From Phytohabitans suffuscus (GTDB lineage Bacteria > Actinomycetota > Actinomycetes > Mycobacteriales > Micromonosporaceae), in NCBI RefSeq assembly GCF_011764565.1, contig NZ_AP022871.1, positions 1,550,001-1,614,000 on the forward strand: a stretch of DNA of 64,000 bases, written 5' to 3'. Made by a program: the position numbers and the translations under genes. Of this stretch, positions 36,420-45,273 are shown in pieces (positions within the stretch are counted from its first letter, which is position 1; the number at the start of each line of letters is the position of its first letter). The notes beneath the pieces were generated by a model. The model worked only from the letters and a program-made list of their open reading frames with translations. It was not told where the DNA came from and ran no database searches.

Positions 36420-37037
36420 GTGACAGACCGCGTGATGCTCTTCGTCGACTACCAAAACACCTACCGCGGCGCGCGTGACTGCTTCCATCCCGAGCCGTCG
36501 ACCCCGCACGTCGCCGGGCAGATCAGCCCTTTCATGCTCGGCGAGCACATCGTCATGACAAGCCCGTTCGACCGCGAGCTGACGGGCGTTCGCGTATATC
36601 GCGGCCTGCCCGAGGCGACCCGTGACAGTCGTGGAAATGCCGCCTGCACGCGGCAGATCGAGGCTTGGTCCGGCGATCCGCGAGTATCCGTGATCACCCG
36701 AGCGCTCCGCTACCCACGAGGATGGCCAGACCGATGCCGGCCTGGCGAGAAACCACAGGAAAAGGGCGTCGACGTCGCGTTGGCGATCGACTTTGTGAGA
36801 CTGGCGTTGGAGGACCAATATGACGTCGGCGTGCTGATGTCGACGGACTCCGACCTCAAACCAGCCCTTGAAACGGTGGCACACTCTACGAAGAAACGCG
36901 TGGAGGTAGCGGCTTGGAGTGGCCGAAATGGATACCGCCAGCGATTGTCCATCGAGGGCGATCGGCTCTGGTGTCATTGGCTGCACCGCGACGTCTACGA
37001 GAAGATTTGTGATACCACCAATTATTCGCGACCGTGA
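36420..37037 (+). CDS. NYN domain (PIN-like) protein
   Basis: This 205-residue protein has VMLFVDYQNTYRGARD at the N-terminus, EKGVDVALAIDFVRLAL near residue 115 and GVLMSTDSDLKPAL near 138. These are the three acidic clusters of NYN nucleases. It shares only this fold with the NYN protein at 30247. GTG 36420 has GAGGAG seven bases upstream. Its 3' end overlaps the convergent PAP2 gene by 16 bp. Codon use is slightly less GC-biased than its neighbours, hinting at acquisition. Confidence 0.85.
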   Translation: MTDRVMLFVDYQNTYRGARDCFHPEPSTPHVAGQISPFMLGEHIVMTSPFDRELTGVRVYRGLPEATRDSRGNAACTRQIEAWSGDPRVSVITRALRYPRGWPDRCRPGEKPQEKGVDVALAIDFVRLALEDQYDVGVLMSTDSDLKPALETVAHSTKKRVEVAAWSGRNGYRQRLSIEGDRLWCHWLHRDVYEKICDTTNYSRP

Positions 37038-37666
37038 CTGTGCGCGCGGGCCGTCAGGGCTCGGGCGGCCAGCGGGACCACCGTCAGGGCGAGCAGCCAC
37101 CCGCCCAGCACGTCCGTCGGCCAGTGGGCCAGCAGCAGCATCCGCGTCCCGCCGACGAAGACCGCCAGCGCGACCGCCCCCGCCACCACCAGCGCCCGCC
37201 CGCGCCGGGCCAGGTGCGGCCAGAGCAGCAGCACCGCGACGAGCGCCGCCGACGCGGCGTGTGACGTGTGACCGCTGGGAAAGCCGTTGCTGTCGACGAA
37301 GACGAAGCCGTCCGGCGGGCGAGGGCGGTGCAGTACGGCGTGCATGATGCCCCACAGCACCGGGATCAGCACGGTGACCGCCGCGCACAGGTACGCCTCG
37401 CGGCGGTGCCGGCGCAGCAGCAGGGCCACGGTCACGACGACGCCGGCCGCCACGAACGGGAGCGTCGCGCCGATGTCGGTGGCCACGCGGAGCACGTCGA
37501 CCAGTCGCTGGTGGTCGGTGCCGTACCCCCGCAGGCCATCACTCACAGTGACGTCGATGCGTTCGATCGGGGCCCAGTCGCCCAGCACGAGCGCCGTCAG
37601 CGCGAGAAACCCGACCAGCGCCACGAGCGGCACGGCCGGCGGAGGGCGGGCGATCATCCCGGCCAT
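37022..37666 (-). CDS. PAP2 superfamily phosphatase
   Basis: This 214-residue membrane protein has six hydrophobic helices and the three PAP2 motifs: HAVLHRPRPP (KX6RP type), NGFPSGHTSHA (PSGH) and GGTRMLLLAHWPTDVLGGW (SRx5HxxxD type, with T for S). Family members dephosphorylate lipid phosphates such as phosphatidic acid or undecaprenyl pyrophosphate on the outer membrane face. ATG 37666 (MAGMIARPP) is taken as start; ATG 37657 is close. It is divergent from the PucR-type gene. Confidence 0.9.
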   Translation of the reverse strand: MAGMIARPPPAVPLVALVGFLALTALVLGDWAPIERIDVTVSDGLRGYGTDHQRLVDVLRVATDIGATLPFVAAGVVVTVALLLRRHRREAYLCAAVTVLIPVLWGIMHAVLHRPRPPDGFVFVDSNGFPSGHTSHAASAALVAVLLLWPHLARRGRALVVAGAVALAVFVGGTRMLLLAHWPTDVLGGWLLALTVVPLAARALTARAHSHGRE

Positions 37667-37700
37667 AGTGGCACGGAGGCGGGCATGACAGGCTGGGGCC

Positions 37701-38891
37701 GTGCGTGATGACGGCGCCGCGCTGAGCGAGACCGTACGGCGGATCGAGCGATCGGCCGGCGCGCTCGCGACCGCGAGCGTGGCCCGGATGGACGAGACGC
37801 TCCCCTGGTTTCGCGAGCTTCCGGCCGACCAGAGGGCCTGGGTCATGCTCGTCGCCCAGGCCGGCGTGCGCTCCCTGGTCGAGTGGCTGCGCCGGGACGG
37901 GCGGCGCCCCACGCAGGACCTGGCCGACGAGATCTTCGACGCGGCGCCCACCGCGCTGGCTCGCTCGATCTCGTTGCAACAGACGGTCGCGCTGGTCAAG
38001 GTGACGATCGACGTGGCGGAGGAGCAGGTGGCGCACCTCGCCGTACCCGGTGAGGAGGCCGCCCTCCGCGAAGCCGTGCTGCGCTTTTCCCGCGAGGTGG
38101 CCTTCTCGGCCGCGCGGGTCTACGCGCGGGCGGCCGAGTCGCGCGGCGCCTGGGACGCGCGGCTGCAGGCCCTGCTGGTCGACGCGCTGCTGCGCGGCGA
38201 CTCCTCGGACGTGCTGGCCAGCCGGGCGGCCGCGCTGGGCTGGGCCGACGCGCCGCCGGTGGCGGTCGCGGTCGGGCGCTCGCCGGGCGGCGAGGCGGCC
38301 GCGGTCCTGCACACCCTGTACCGGGCGGCGCGGCGGATCGACGTGGAGATCATCGGCGGCGTGCACGGCGACCGGCTGGTGCTGGTGCTGGGCGGGGCGA
38401 CCGACCCGCTCGCGGCCACCGCCAAGCTGCTGGCCGGCTTCGGCGCCGGTCCGGTCGTGGTCGGGCCGGCCGTGACCACGCTCGACGAGGCGACCGAGTC
38501 GGCGCGGGCCGCGCTGGCCGGCTTCCGCGCGGCGCCCGGGTGGCCGGACGCGCCGCGCCCGGTGGCCGCCGGCGACCTGCTCCCCGAGCGGTCGCTCGCC
38601 GGCGACGTCGAGGCCCGCCGGCGGCTCCGGCAGGACGTGTACGGTGCTCTCGTGCGGGCCAGCGGCGAGCTGCTGGAGACGCTCGACGCCTTCTTCGCGG
38701 CCGGCGGGGTTTTGGAGGGCGCGGCCAGGGCACTATTCGTCCACCCGAACACCGTGCGTTACCGGCTCCGCCGGGTCGCCGACGTCACCGGCCTGTCGCC
38801 GCTGACCCCGCGGGACGCGTTCGCGCTGCGGGTGGCGCTCACGATCGGGCGCCTCGACCCGCAAGCACCTGTGACCCAAGTCACAGCCTGA
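37701..38891 (+). CDS. PucR-family transcriptional regulator of fatty-acid genes (FasR-like)
   Basis: This 396-residue protein has an N-terminal RsbRD-like helical region, a GGDEF-like CdaR middle domain and a C-terminal PucR helix-turn-helix (LFVHPNTVRYRLRRVADVTG, followed by DAFALRVALTIGRL). It lies directly upstream of fabD in the same orientation. In Streptomyces the equivalent regulator, FasR, activates the fabD-fabH-acpP-fabF operon. The same role is likely here, but it is inferred from position. An inverted repeat at 38918-38938 is a candidate site. Confidence 0.85.
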   Translation: MRDDGAALSETVRRIERSAGALATASVARMDETLPWFRELPADQRAWVMLVAQAGVRSLVEWLRRDGRRPTQDLADEIFDAAPTALARSISLQQTVALVKVTIDVAEEQVAHLAVPGEEAALREAVLRFSREVAFSAARVYARAAESRGAWDARLQALLVDALLRGDSSDVLASRAAALGWADAPPVAVAVGRSPGGEAAAVLHTLYRAARRIDVEIIGGVHGDRLVLVLGGATDPLAATAKLLAGFGAGPVVVGPAVTTLDEATESARAALAGFRAAPGWPDAPRPVAAGDLLPERSLAGDVEARRRLRQDVYGALVRASGELLETLDAFFAAGGVLEGAARALFVHPNTVRYRLRRVADVTGLSPLTPRDAFALRVALTIGRLDPQAPVTQVTA

Positions 38892-38917
38892 ACGACCCTT
38901 TGGGCAATACCAGCGAT

Positions 38918-38938
38918 CTTTGTAGGTTCTCCACAAAG
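38918..38938. promoter_or_regulatory. inverted repeat upstream of fabD, candidate FasR-like operator
   Basis: CTTTGT (38918-38923) and ACAAAG (38933-38938) form a perfect inverted repeat with a 9-nt spacer in the 113-bp gap between the PucR-type gene and fabD. Its position suits an activator or repressor site for the fatty-acid operon. Confidence 0.4.
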
Positions 38939-39004
38939 TCCGTAGTGCGGTTTGGTGCATGCCAGCACCCACCTGACCCGTCAGTATCAAGGAAAGTCGT
39001 AGTC

Positions 39005-40173
39005 GTGCTCGCCGTACTGTCGCCCGGACAGGGCTCCCAGAAGCCCGGATTCCTGACTCCATGGCTGGAGCTGCCCGGCGCCGAGGCGCGCCTGCGGTGG
39101 TGGTCCGCCCTCGCTGGTGTCGATCTCGTGCGCCTGGGCACCGAGGCGGACGCCGACGAGATCCGTGACACCGCCCGCACCCAGCCGCTGCTGGTCGCCG
39201 CCGCCCTCCTCGCGGCCGAGCAGCTTCCCCTGTACGACGTCTCCGTCGTCGCCGGCCACAGCGTCGGCGAGGTCGGCGCGGCCGCCCTGGGTGGCGTGCT
39301 GTCGCCGGAGGCGGCGATCACGTTCGCCAGCGTGCGCGGCCGCGAGATGGCCGCCGCCTGCGCGATCGAGCCGACCAGCATGGCCGCCCTGCTCGGCGGG
39401 GATGCCGGCGAGGTCGTCGCCGCGATCGATGCGTACGGGCTGTACCCGGCCAACCGCAACGGCGCCGGCCAGATCGTGGCCGCCGGTGCGATCGACAAGC
39501 TGGAAAAGCTCGTCGCCGACCGCCCGGGCGGCGCGCGCGGCCGCATGCTCCAGGTCGCCGGGGCGTTCCACACGCCGTACATGGCGCCGGCCGAAAAGGC
39601 GCTCGCCACGGTGGCCGCCGGCGTCACCCCGTCCGACCCGGGCAAGATCGTGCTGTCCAACCTGGACGGTGCCGCCGTCAACCACGGCCGCGAGCTGGTG
39701 CAGCGGCTGGTCCGCCAGGTCACCTCGCCGGTGCGCTGGGACCTGTGCATGCGCACTCTCGCCGACCTCGGCGTCACCGCGGTGATCGAGCTCACCCCGG
39801 CCGGCACCCTCGCCGGGCTGGTCAAGCGGGAGCTGGCCGGCCCCGGCCTGCCCGAGATCGTCACGCTCAACACCCCCGACGACCTGCCCAAGGCGCGCGA
39901 CCTGATCGCCCGCCACGGCGTCGCACCGGACCACGAGCCGACCCCCAGTTCCGGGTCGTGGTCTCGGCGAGCGCCGGCACCTTCGAGCCCGCCGCCGGCC
40001 TCGCCGAGGGCGACGACATCACCGCCGGCCAGGTGATCGGCCACGTCGCCACCCGCCAGGGTGCCGTCGAGGTCGCCGCACACGACGGCGGGGTGCTGAC
40101 GGAGTGGCTCGCGCACCACGACGACCCGGTCGCCCCGGGCCAGCCCCTCGCCCGCATCGGAGGAAGTCTCTAA
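39005..40173 (+). CDS. fabD: malonyl-CoA:ACP transacylase with C-terminal lipoyl-like domain, frame interrupted
   Basis: The GTG at 39005 (GGAAAG upstream) opens a transacylase of about 315 residues: LSPGQGSQKPGF, the nucleophile motif VVAGHSVGEVGAAAL near residue 84, VAGAFHTPYM with the catalytic histidine and VIELTPAGTLAGLV. It moves malonyl from CoA to AcpP. After the C run 39942-39946 this frame degenerates. The -1 frame continues as about 75 residues resembling a biotinyl/lipoyl domain (FRVVVSASAGTFEP, GQVIGHVATRQGAVEV, DPVAPGQPLARIG), ending at 40173 and overlapping the fabH start. The MKM lysine is absent. One missing C would explain the break; as FabD should be essential, a sequence error is likely. 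Confidence 0.85.
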
Positions 40174-41117
40174 TGGCCGGTTCGCGCATCCTTTCGATGG
40201 GTCACTACCAGCCCTCCCGACTCGTCACCAACGACGACCTAGCCGCCATCGTCGACACCAACGACGCGTGGATCCGCGACCGGGTGGGCATCGCGACCCG
40301 CCGGATCGCGGAGGGCGAGACGGTCGCCGACATGGCCGCGTCCGCCGCGGGCAAGGCGCTGGCCGCCTCCGGGCTCACCGCCGCCGACATCGACATGGTC
40401 GTCGTGGCCACCTGCTCCTCGATCGACCGCTGCCCCAACGTCGCCAGCCGGGTCGCCAACAAGCTGGGCATCGCCGCGCCGGCCGCCATGGACGTCAACA
40501 CCGCCTGCTCCGGCTTCTCGTACGCGCTCAGCACCGCCGACCACGCGGTCCGCGCCGGCGCCGCGCACAACGTGATCGTGATCGGCTCGGAGAAGCTCTC
40601 CGACATCACCGACTGGAGCGACCGCTCCACCTGCGTGCTCTTCGGCGACGCGGCCGGCGCGGCGGTGGTCACCGCGGCGGCGGAGGGCGAGGAGCCGGGC
40701 ATCGGGCCGGTCGTGTGGGGCTCGGCGCCGGAGAAGAACGACGTACTCAAGATCGAAGGCTGGCACCCGTACATCCAGCAGGAAGGCCAGACGGTCTTCC
40801 GCTGGGCGACCACGATGCTCGCCCCGCTCGCGCGGCAGGCCTGCGAGCGGGCCGGCGTCACGCCGCAGGATCTCGCCGCTTTCGTGCCACACCAGGCGAA
40901 CGCCCGGATCATCGACGGTATCGTCAAGCGCCTCGGCATCCCCAACGCGGTGATCGCGAAGGACATCGTCGAGTCGGGCAACACCTCGGCGGCGAGCGTG
41001 CCGCTGGCCCTCTCGAAGCTGATCGAGCGGCGCGAGGTGCCTTCCGGCGCCCCGGTCCTGCTCTTCGGCTTCGGTGGCGGCCTCACCTACGCCGGACAGG
41101 TAATCCGCTGTCCGTGA
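40173..41117 (+). CDS. fabH: beta-ketoacyl-ACP synthase III
   Basis: This 314-residue condensing enzyme has the catalytic cysteine in DVNTACSGFSYAL near residue 112, the histidine in FVPHQANARI near 244 and the asparagine in SGNTSAASVPLAL near 274. WIRDRVGIATRRIA lies at the N-terminus. It joins an acyl-CoA primer with malonyl-ACP to start chain synthesis; in actinomycetes it often prefers branched primers. ATG 40173 overlaps the preceding stop (TAATG) and has GGAGGAAG upstream. Confidence 0.97.
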   Translation: MAGSRILSMGHYQPSRLVTNDDLAAIVDTNDAWIRDRVGIATRRIAEGETVADMAASAAGKALAASGLTAADIDMVVVATCSSIDRCPNVASRVANKLGIAAPAAMDVNTACSGFSYALSTADHAVRAGAAHNVIVIGSEKLSDITDWSDRSTCVLFGDAAGAAVVTAAAEGEEPGIGPVVWGSAPEKNDVLKIEGWHPYIQQEGQTVFRWATTMLAPLARQACERAGVTPQDLAAFVPHQANARIIDGIVKRLGIPNAVIAKDIVESGNTSAASVPLALSKLIERREVPSGAPVLLFGFGGGLTYAGQVIRCP

Positions 41118-41218
41118 GCGCGTCAAACGGCGCGCGAGCCGCCCTCGCGGAGCGCGCGCCGCAGTTTCTGGCGATCCCAACCACAGACGAATCCCCATGC
41201 AGGAGAGGAAACATCCCC

Positions 41219-41458
41219 ATGACCCGTGACGAGATCATCGCCGGCCTCGCCGAGATCCTCGAAGAGGTGGCCGGGGTGAACCCGGACGACGTGGCCGAAG
41301 AGAAGTCGTTCACCGACGAACTCGACGTGGACTCGCTCTCGATGGTCGAGGTCGTGGTCGCGGCCGAGGAGAAGTTCGGCGTCAAGATCCCGGACAACGA
41401 GGTACAGAACCTCAAGACCGTGGGTGACGCGGTCTCCTACATCGAGAGCAACGCCTGA
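41219..41458 (+). CDS. acpP: acyl carrier protein
   Basis: This 79-residue acidic protein carries the phosphopantetheine serine in DELDVDSLSMVEVVVAAEEK near residue 41. It holds growing acyl chains for FabH and FabF. It stops 2 bp before fabF. The 100-bp gap after fabH contains no gene; GGAGAGGAAA lies about 10 bases before the ATG. Confidence 0.97.
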   Translation: MTRDEIIAGLAEILEEVAGVNPDDVAEEKSFTDELDVDSLSMVEVVVAAEEKFGVKIPDNEVQNLKTVGDAVSYIESNA

Positions 41459-41460
41459 CA

Positions 41461-42684
41461 ATGCCACACACAGACGTCGTCGTCACCGGGCTCGGCGCGA
41501 CCACCCCGTTGGGCGGGGACGTCGCGTCCACCTGGGACGCAATGCTTGCCGGCCGCTCCGGGGTGGGTCCGCTCACCCAGGAGTGGGCGCAAACCCTTCC
41601 GGTACGGATCGCGGCCCAGCTCGCCGTCGAGCCGTCCGAGAAGATCAACCGGGTCAAGCTGCGCCGGCTCGACCGGTCCGAGGCGGTCGCGCTGATCGCC
41701 GCGCACGAGGCGTGGGCCGACGCCGGCCTCGTCGACGCCGGGCTGGACACCGAGCGGCTCGCGGTCAGCGTCGGTACCGGTATCGGCGGTGCGGTGACGC
41801 TGCTCGCCCAGGACGACATCCTGGAGGCGTCCGGCCCGCGCAAGGTCTCGCCGCACACCGTGCCGATGCTGATGCCCAACGGCCCGGCCGCGTGGGTCGG
41901 CCTCGAGCTCGGCGCCAAGGCCGGCGTGCACTCGGTCGCCAGCGCCTGCGCCACCGGAGCCGAGGCGATCGCCCACGGCCTCGACATCATCCGCTCCGGT
42001 CGGGCCGACGTGGTGGTGGCCGGTGGCACCGAGGCGGTCGTGCACGGGCTGCCGATCGCCGGCTTCGCCTCCATGCGGGCCATGTCCGTGCGCAACGACG
42101 ACCCCGAGCGCGCCTCCCGCCCGTGGGACAAGGGCCGCGACGGCTTCGTCCTCGGCGAGGGCGCCGGCGTCGTCGTGCTGGAGCGGGCCGAGCACGCCAA
42201 GGCCCGCGGCGCCAGGGTGTACGCGCGCCTCGCCGGCAGCGGCATCACCTCGGACGGGTTCGACATCGTGCAGCCCGACCCGGCGGGCGCCGGCTTCGTG
42301 CGCGCCGTCCGCAAGGCGCTCGCCGAGGCCGACCTGTCCGGCTCGGACGTGGTGCACGTCAACGCGCACGCCACCTCCACGCCGACCGGTGACATGGTCG
42401 AGGTCGCCGGCCTGCGCGCGGCGATCGGTGACCACGTGGTGCTGACCTCCACCAAGTCGATGACCGGCCACCTGCTGGGCGCGGCCGGCGCGGTGGAGTC
42501 GATCGCCACCATCCTCTCCATCCGCGACGGGGTCATCCCGCCGACCATCAACCTCGACGATCCCGAAGACGGCCTGCTCGACGTGCCCGCGCACAAGGCC
42601 AGGCACGCCGACGTACCGGTGGCGCTGAACAACTCGTTCGGCTTCGGCGGTCACAACGTCGCGCTGCTCTTCACCCGGCCCTGA
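41461..42684 (+). CDS. fabF: beta-ketoacyl-ACP synthase II
   Basis: This 407-residue elongating synthase has the catalytic cysteine in VASACATGAEAIAHG near residue 163 and the two histidines in VNAHATSTPTGD and TSTKSMTGHLLGAAGAVE. NSFGFGGHNVALLF lies at the C-terminus. It condenses acyl-ACP with malonyl-ACP. The ATG follows the acpP stop by two bases, so translation is coupled. Confidence 0.97.
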   Translation: MPHTDVVVTGLGATTPLGGDVASTWDAMLAGRSGVGPLTQEWAQTLPVRIAAQLAVEPSEKINRVKLRRLDRSEAVALIAAHEAWADAGLVDAGLDTERLAVSVGTGIGGAVTLLAQDDILEASGPRKVSPHTVPMLMPNGPAAWVGLELGAKAGVHSVASACATGAEAIAHGLDIIRSGRADVVVAGGTEAVVHGLPIAGFASMRAMSVRNDDPERASRPWDKGRDGFVLGEGAGVVVLERAEHAKARGARVYARLAGSGITSDGFDIVQPDPAGAGFVRAVRKALAEADLSGSDVVHVNAHATSTPTGDMVEVAGLRAAIGDHVVLTSTKSMTGHLLGAAGAVESIATILSIRDGVIPPTINLDDPEDGLLDVPAHKARHADVPVALNNSFGFGGHNVALLFTRP

Positions 42685-42697
42685 TGGGAGAACCGTC

Positions 42698-44122
42698 ATG
42701 ACCACCGCGTCCGTCAGCCCCGATCTGTCCACTGTGGACCACCGCGACCCCGAGGTGCGGCTGCGCGCCCTCTTCGACACCGGATCGCTGCGGCTGATGA
42801 CGCCGCGCGACGACTCCGGTGTCCTGTGGGCGCGCGGCGAGATCGAGGGCACGCCCGCCGTCGCGTACGCCAGCGACGGCACCCGGATGGGCGGCGCGAT
42901 GGGCACCGAGGGCTGCCGCCACGTCGTCGACGCGATCGACGAGGCCGTCCGCGAGCGGGTGCCGGTGCTGGGCCTCTGGCACTCCGGCGGCGCCCGGCTC
43001 GCCGAGGGCGTGGTGGCGCTCGACGCGGTCGGCCAGGTGTTCGCCGCGATGGTGCGGGCCTCCGGTCGCGTACCGCAGATCTCGGTGGTGCTCGGCCCGG
43101 CGGCGGGTGGCGCGGCGTACGGCCCGGCGCTGACCGACATCGTCGTGATGGCCGGCGCCGGCCGGATCTTCGTCACCGGCCCGGAGGTCGTCCGCTCGGT
43201 CACCGGCGAGCAGGTCGACATGGAGCGCCTCGGCGGCCCCGAGCCGCACGGCCGGCGCTCCGGCGTGGTGCACGTGACCACGAAAGACGACGAGTCGGCG
43301 CTGAGCGAGGCCCGCAAGCTGGCCCACCTGCTGGGCCGCCAGGGCCGCATCAGCCCCGCCGACGTGCCGGTCGGCGACGTCGACGGGCACGACATGGCGG
43401 CCGCGATGCCCGCCGAGGCCAACCGGGCGTACGACGTCAAGCCCGTGGTCAAGGCACTGCTCGACGGCGAGAGCGTCGAGCTGCACGCCCGCTGGGCACC
43501 CAACATCGTGACGACCCTGGGCCGCTTCGCCGGCCGTACCGTCGGGGTCATCGCCAACAACCCGCTGCGGCTCGGCGGCTGCCTCGACTCGGCCAGCGCC
43601 GAGAAGGCGGCCCGCTTCGTGCGCATGTGCGACGCGCTGGGCGTACCGCTGGTCGTGCTGGTCGACGTGCCCGGCTACCTGCCCGGCCTCGGCCAGGAGT
43701 GGGACGGCGTGGTGCGGCGCGGCGCCAAGCTGCTGCACGCCTTCGCGGAGGCGGTAGTGCCGCGGGTCACGCTGGTGACCCGCAAGGCGTACGGCGGCGC
43801 GTACATCGCGATGAACTCCCGCTCCCTGGGCGCCACCGCCGTCTTCGCGTGGCCCAACGCGGAGCTGGCGGTCATGGGCGCCTCCGCGGCCGTCAACATC
43901 CTGCACCGCAAGAAGCTCGCCGCCGCCCCGCTGGAGGAGCGCGAGACACTGCGCACCCAACTGGTCGAGGAGCAGACCCGGGTAGCCGGCGGCGTCGGCC
44001 GCGCACTCGAGATCGGCGTGGTCGACGACGTCATCAAGCCAAACGAGACCCGCCGCCGGATCGCCGAGGCACTGGCAGCGGCACCCGCCGCCCGCGGCGC
44101 CCACGGCAACATCCCGCTCTGA
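42698..44122 (+). CDS. accD: acyl-CoA carboxylase carboxyltransferase beta subunit
   Basis: This 474-residue protein belongs to the AccD/PccB carboxyltransferases. Its two crotonase-like halves contain GLWHSGGARLAEGVVALDAV with VVLGPAAGGAAYGPAL (first oxyanion hole), and LVDVPGYLPGLGQEWDGVVR with TRKAYGGAYIAMNSRSLGA (second). It makes malonyl-CoA from acetyl-CoA with a biotinylated AccA subunit encoded elsewhere. As the last gene of the fab operon it corresponds in position to mycobacterial accD6. GGGAGAA lies 8 bases before the ATG. Confidence 0.93.
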   Translation: MTTASVSPDLSTVDHRDPEVRLRALFDTGSLRLMTPRDDSGVLWARGEIEGTPAVAYASDGTRMGGAMGTEGCRHVVDAIDEAVRERVPVLGLWHSGGARLAEGVVALDAVGQVFAAMVRASGRVPQISVVLGPAAGGAAYGPALTDIVVMAGAGRIFVTGPEVVRSVTGEQVDMERLGGPEPHGRRSGVVHVTTKDDESALSEARKLAHLLGRQGRISPADVPVGDVDGHDMAAAMPAEANRAYDVKPVVKALLDGESVELHARWAPNIVTTLGRFAGRTVGVIANNPLRLGGCLDSASAEKAARFVRMCDALGVPLVVLVDVPGYLPGLGQEWDGVVRRGAKLLHAFAEAVVPRVTLVTRKAYGGAYIAMNSRSLGATAVFAWPNAELAVMGASAAVNILHRKKLAAAPLEERETLRTQLVEEQTRVAGGVGRALEIGVVDDVIKPNETRRRIAEALAAAPAARGAHGNIPL

Positions 44123-44489
44123 CGCACACCGCCCAGCGCGGTGCCTGACCACGCGCGTGGGTGGTCACCGCACCGGAAACCCCGACCCAAGCGAGCTACC
44201 GCGACGTCCGTCGTGGTCCAGACCGTCGCTCCCGCGGCCTCACCCTCCGCGGTCCCCAGCCTCGGAACCGGGCCGCTCCGTCCACAGTGGTCCGTGCCGA
44301 CGGCCGCTTTCCGCCGGTTTCTCTTCGCCCGCCACCTGCTCCGAGGCATCGGCTCCGGATAACCACAGGCGATTTCGGCGGTGACACCACCCCCGGACTC
44401 GATCCCCCCGTCGCGCACCAGGATCGGATCCGTACCACGATCCGCCGAAACCGAACCCCGGACCCGCGGCAGCTGCGGCAGCTGGATTG

Positions 44490-44537
44490 AGATCTAGACG
44501 ATTTAGGGCCCGTATCCGACCCTAAACCTCTAGATCT
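44490..44537. repeat. long inverted repeat with AGATCTAGA ends
   Basis: AGATCTAGA (44490-44498) plus TTTAGGG (44502-44508) pair with CCCTAAA (44520-44526) plus TCTAGATCT (44529-44537), leaving a small internal loop and an 11-nt apical loop. It is AT-richer than its surroundings. It could be a bidirectional terminator, an operator or the trace of a small mobile element. Confidence 0.55.
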
Positions 44538-44725
44538 GGAGTTGCGCACCGCTCGCCACCAATATGGACAGACACAACACCGCGACCCCGGAATACCTCA
44601 ATGGAGCTTTCAGGGTCGAGGGTTGAGCGGATCCCTGCGGCTTCAGCGCCCGTGTCGCACACCCCGGCGGCCGGCACCGTCGGTCTGCCGCCGGGACGGC
44701 GGATGTGCGGGCGACCGACGCCAGG

Positions 44726-44749
44726 GCTGGGCGCATCGATGCGCCCAGC
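44726..44749. repeat. 24-bp perfect palindrome
   Basis: The sequence centred on GCATCGATGC reads identically on both strands over 24 bp (GCTGGGCGCAT on the left arm). It lies inside the gene-free region; its role is unknown. Confidence 0.5.
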
Positions 44750-45226
44750 TTCGGAGCGTCCCGCACAGTTACCCCGCCTCGGTCCGCGGCCTACCTCCCT
44801 GCATCGGGGCTCGCGGCTGGGCTGCCGGAACCGCGAGGGAGGAGGCCGCGAGGAGCGTGGCGACCGGACCCACCTGCCCCACAGGGTCTCTATGGAGCTT
44901 CGCGGTCAGGGTTGAGCGGATGGCGAGGCGGCCAGGGTCGCACGCGCGGCGGTGTCCGCCGCCGAAATCGCCTGGTTTGTCTTCGTCGGTCAGCTGATCG
45001 TGGACGGCGGTGGGGACAGCTCGCGTCCGCGATCAGCCAGAACCGACCCCCAGCCTCCACATCGGAACGGACAACCCAGCGGAAGCATGGAGGCCACAGT
45101 GGGCAGACTCGAACCCTGGCCCCGCCGGGTCTCTAGATTGAGCACCGCCAGCCCTCCAATATGGACAGTATCGCCTCGGGCGTGAGAGCAGGGAGCGTGA
45201 GGCGGCGGGAGCCTGGCGAATGCGCG

Positions 45227-45260
45227 GGGCCTGCCCCTTCCCGAAGAAAGGGGCAGGCCC
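45227..45260 (-). terminator. terminator of the ABC exporter operon
   Basis: A perfect 13-bp stem (45227-45239 with 45248-45260) closes an 8-nt loop, 14 bp beyond the stop of the permease gene. Confidence 0.7.
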
Positions 45261-45273
45261 TGGAGCGAGAAGG

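Larger units (their letters stand above)
44123..45226. other. 1.1-kb gene-free region between convergent operons
   Basis: No frame here has protein-like content. The stretch holds several inverted repeats (entered separately) and imperfect direct repeats. CAATATGGACAG occurs near 44560 and 45163, and ATGGAGCTT followed by a GGGTTGAGCGGAT block occurs near 44602 and 44892. It lies between the end of the fab operon and the end of the ABC exporter operon. Confidence 0.5.
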
